Shown piece after piece: positions 51,272 to 53,506 of a DNA stretch of 53,506 bases. Under the pieces are notes generated by a model, which worked only from the letters and a program-made list of their open reading frames with translations, did no database searches and was not told where the DNA came from. The stretch spans positions 1-53,506 of the forward strand of contig JABDLS010000156.1 of NCBI GenBank assembly GCA_013002885.1, read 5' to 3'. Origin of the DNA: Gemmatimonadota bacterium. GTDB taxonomy: Bacteria > Gemmatimonadota > Gemmatimonadetes > Longimicrobiales > Gaopeijiaceae. The position numbers and the translations under genes were made by a program. Every line of letters starts with the position of its first letter. The first letter of the stretch is position 1.

Positions 51272-51937
51272 ATGTCAGAACAAAGAAATCGTATCCTCGA
51301 CTGCGCGTGCGGACTGTACCTGTCGGACGGCCTCGACGGATTCTCCATGAGAAAGCTGGCGAAGGAGGTGGGGGTCACGGCGCCTGCCATCTATCGCCAC
51401 TATGATGGTCGCGAGGCCGTCCTCGCCGACGTGTTGCGCGAGGCCCACCGCACCTTCTCCCGATACCTCTACGCCGCCCTCGGCGCTCCGTCTCCGTTGG
51501 AGCGCTTCATGGCTGCCGGCGAGCAATATCTGAACTTCGTCATCGAGCATCCGCGTTGGTACAGCATGATGCACACGGCGCCCGAGCACCTGGGGATGGA
51601 TGAGGTGCCCGATGACATCGAGGCCCTGCAGCAGGCGACGAGTCAGTTCTGGCTCGATCGCGTCCGGGAGTGCATGGACACGGGGGTTCTCCGGAAGGGA
51701 GATCCCGAAGAGGCGTCGATGACGATGTGGGCGCACGCCCACGGAATGGTGCAGCTCTACCAACAGGGCTGCCTTCTCGTCGAGGCCGACGACTTCCGCG
51801 CTCTGTTCAAGGCCTCCGGCCGACGCCTCATGATGGGCGTCGCTACCCGCGAGTTCGCTGAGGAGCTGGCGCGGATGATGGCCGAAGAATCCGAAGGGGT
51901 CCGCCGCCCGGATCTCGCGGCCACGGGGGCGGGGTGA
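51272..51937 (+). CDS. TetR/AcrR-family transcriptional regulator
   Basis: The 221-residue product has the TetR N-terminal helix-turn-helix: NRILDCACGLYLSDGLDGFSMRKLAKEVGVTAPAIYRHYDGREAVLADVL. The C-terminal ligand-binding part (about 80-205) has aromatic, helical content (FVIEHPRWYSMMHTAPEH). It lies directly before a TolC gene and probably represses that efflux set; repression of its own gene through the nearby palindromes is likely for this family. I chose the ATG at SEQRNR because the longer frame runs through the promoter. Confidence 0.9.
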   Translation: MSEQRNRILDCACGLYLSDGLDGFSMRKLAKEVGVTAPAIYRHYDGREAVLADVLREAHRTFSRYLYAALGAPSPLERFMAAGEQYLNFVIEHPRWYSMMHTAPEHLGMDEVPDDIEALQQATSQFWLDRVRECMDTGVLRKGDPEEASMTMWAHAHGMVQLYQQGCLLVEADDFRALFKASGRRLMMGVATREFAEELARMMAEESEGVRRPDLAATGAG

Positions 51938-52029
51938 GGATGGTCGCAAGCACACGCGCGGAAGAGATGCACCGAGCGCACACTCAAGACGCAGGCGTTC
52001 TGCCTGCTCCGAACGGGAACGAGGAAGGG

Positions 52030-53506
52030 ATGACGACAGATCCGGGCCACATTGGGTGGCTGAAGAATTTCACGTGCTCCGCCGCTGTGTCGCGGCTGGT
52101 GGCCCTCGCCGCCGCGCTCGCCGCGCTCGCCGCGCTCGCCGGGGCGCCGCTGGCTGACCAGCACGCAGTGCTGTCGGCCCAAACGGCGCCGGAGACCATG
52201 GGCCTCACGCAGCTGGCCCGGTCGGCCCTGGACCGGAACCGTGAGCTCCGCGGTGCCCGGGAGGGATACGTGTCGGCCCAGGAGCAGGTCTCGGAGGCGT
52301 GGTCGAACGTCATGCCGTCCATCGACTTCTCGGGGTCGTACACCCGAAACGTGTCTCCCACGGTCAACTTCCTGCCCGCGCAGATCTTCGATCCCAGCGC
52401 AGGGCCCGACGACTACCTTGCCGTGCAGTTCGGGGCAGACAACACGTGGAACTCGACCATCAACGTCGAGCAGCCCCTCTTTCGTCCCAACGTCATCGTC
52501 GCCCTGGGCGCGGCCAAACGCTTCGAGATGTTGCAGAGCGAGGTCGTACGGGGAGCTTCGCAATCCGTGGTCACGCAGTTGCGGACCCGCTACTACAATC
52601 TCCTTCTCGCTCAGGAGCAGGTCCGCCTGACCGAGAACTCGGTTCGACGGGTCAGGGAATCACTGAAGGAGACCAGGGCCTTGAACCGGGCGGGGCTGAC
52701 GTCCGACTACGACGTCCTCCGCCTCGAAGTCGAGTTGGCCAACCTGGAGCCCAACCTCCGCCGGGCTCGCAACGCGGTGGCCCAGGCACGTCGTGAACTC
52801 GCCATCCAGGCCAACCTCCCGGACCATGAGGGCTTGGAGGTGCGAGGAACACTGGCGGAGATGAATCTCGGCGACCTGTCGGCCAACACCCCGGCCAACC
52901 GCGAGATCCTCTCCTTCATGGGCCTCGAGGTCCCGTCCGCCGACGCTCTCGACGAGGTGCTTCCAGAAGCCATCTCCCGTGCCGGGGAGATGCGCTCGGA
53001 CGTCCGGCAGCTCGAACTCACCGAGGAACTGCGGCAAACGGAAATGCGGGCCGAGCAGGCGACGTACTTGCCCGAGCTATCTCTTTTCGGAAGCTATGTC
53101 ATCTCGGCTCAGGACAACGGGTCGCCGAACTTCTTCGGTATCGGTGACGGACAGCGGGCGACCTCGACGTTGGTCGGACTCCGGATTTCGGTCCCGATCT
53201 TTCAGGGCTTCAGCCGAGACGCCCGAATCGATCAGAAACGGGCGCAGGTACGCCAGGCGCAGGCGAACACCTCTCTCGGAGTCGACGTCGCAGCGAGTCA
53301 GGTGCGGACGCTCGTCGAGCAAGCCCAGGAAGCTCGTGAGCGGGCTCAGGGTCAGGAACTGGCGGTAGTGCAGGCGCGACGAGGCTTCGATATCGCCAGC
53401 GCCCAGTACTCCGAAGGGCTCAGCAGCCAGCTCGAGCTCACGGATGCGGAAGTCGCCCTACGGCAAAGCGAGTTCAACTACGCGCAGGCCGTCTACGACT
53501 ACCTCG
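52030..53506 (+). CDS. TolC-family outer membrane efflux protein (3' end beyond window)
   Basis: The visible 492 residues have a signal peptide rich in Ala and Leu, a barrel strand region (SIDFSGSYTRNVSPTVNF), coiled hairpins such as QLRTRYYNLLLAQEQVRLTENS and LTSDYDVLRLEVELANLEPNLRRA, and the second-half repeat LPELSLFGSYV with ISVPIFQGFSRDARIDQKRAQVRQA. It differs from the TolC at 15.1 kb. GAGG lies five bases before the ATG at 52030; in-frame ATGs at 51940 and 51967 are alternatives. It follows tetR and is expected to precede adaptor and pump genes outside the window. Confidence 0.9.
   Translation, partial: MTTDPGHIGWLKNFTCSAAVSRLVALAAALAALAALAGAPLADQHAVLSAQTAPETMGLTQLARSALDRNRELRGAREGYVSAQEQVSEAWSNVMPSIDFSGSYTRNVSPTVNFLPAQIFDPSAGPDDYLAVQFGADNTWNSTINVEQPLFRPNVIVALGAAKRFEMLQSEVVRGASQSVVTQLRTRYYNLLLAQEQVRLTENSVRRVRESLKETRALNRAGLTSDYDVLRLEVELANLEPNLRRARNAVAQARRELAIQANLPDHEGLEVRGTLAEMNLGDLSANTPANREILSFMGLEVPSADALDEVLPEAISRAGEMRSDVRQLELTEELRQTEMRAEQATYLPELSLFGSYVISAQDNGSPNFFGIGDGQRATSTLVGLRISVPIFQGFSRDARIDQKRAQVRQAQANTSLGVDVAASQVRTLVEQAQEARERAQGQELAVVQARRGFDIASAQYSEGLSSQLELTDAEVALRQSEFNYAQAVYDYL
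52114..52140 (+). repeat. Three perfect 9-bp repeats in the signal peptide
   Basis: GCGCTCGCC occurs three times in a row and encodes Ala-Leu-Ala units in the hydrophobic core of the TolC signal peptide. Gain or loss of one unit keeps the frame and would lengthen or shorten the hydrophobic core. Confidence 0.8.

Overview
The window is about 53.5 kb of GC-rich bacterial chromosome. It is densely packed with genes on both strands, and no stretch longer than about 250 bases lacks a gene. I see no insertion sequence, prophage, CRISPR array or plasmid function. TolC proteins, RND pumps, an Omp85-type barrel, lipoproteins and porin-like barrels mark a Gram-negative cell. A secreted TolB-like lipoprotein with a 'GSDLDPDGY'-type N-terminal domain, the GlnRS-YqeY fusion and the set of envelope proteins suggest Gemmatimonadota or a close relative. 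That placement rests on family knowledge and is not proven here.

Layout. Positions 1-5.0 kb hold envelope proteins of unknown role, a GNAT enzyme and an ankyrin protein; a small decayed gene end lies at 3.6 kb. Positions 5.0-11.4 kb hold small metabolic genes: a RidA-like protein, DUF1801, GNAT, an APH-fold kinase, inorganic pyrophosphatase, a lipid kinase, a phosphoesterase and an alpha/beta hydrolase. Two minus-strand genes follow (YwqK-type lipoprotein, CDGSH iron-sulfur protein), then ispG. Positions 13.9-23.0 kb form an efflux operon: adaptor, TolC and two RND pumps in series. Two secreted proteins follow, then glnS-yqeY and gltX, a LexA-like repressor, tadA and a GH10-like lipoprotein.

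Positions 31.6-36.6 kb hold an NhaC-type antiporter facing a pyrR-pyrB-pyrC operon. A bidirectional terminator separates pyrC from rpsT. An M50 protease, scpA, scpB and rluB come next, converging on trkH and trkA. A tRNA with a CAU anticodon (probably Ile2) lies beside a release-factor-like gene. The last 10 kb carry an AI-2E-family permease, a conserved hypothetical, yheT, tag, an envelope cassette (triple-repeat secreted protein, Omp85-like barrel, small secreted protein), and a TetR gene followed by a second TolC gene cut off by the window end.

Many co-directional junctions are four-base start/stop overlaps (ATGA, GTGA or TTGA; ten in this window), which points to tight translational coupling. 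TTG and GTG starts are common. Two convergent gene pairs share a palindromic CTAG as both stop codons.

Most of the window is ordinary core genome. The items most worth a second look are a LexA homologue that has lost its self-cleavage residues, the envelope cassette at 47-51 kb, the two-pump RND operon with a Gly/Ser insert in one pump, the NhaC antiporter with a signal peptide and extra periplasmic domain, and the apparently leaderless tetR promoter next to paired palindromes.
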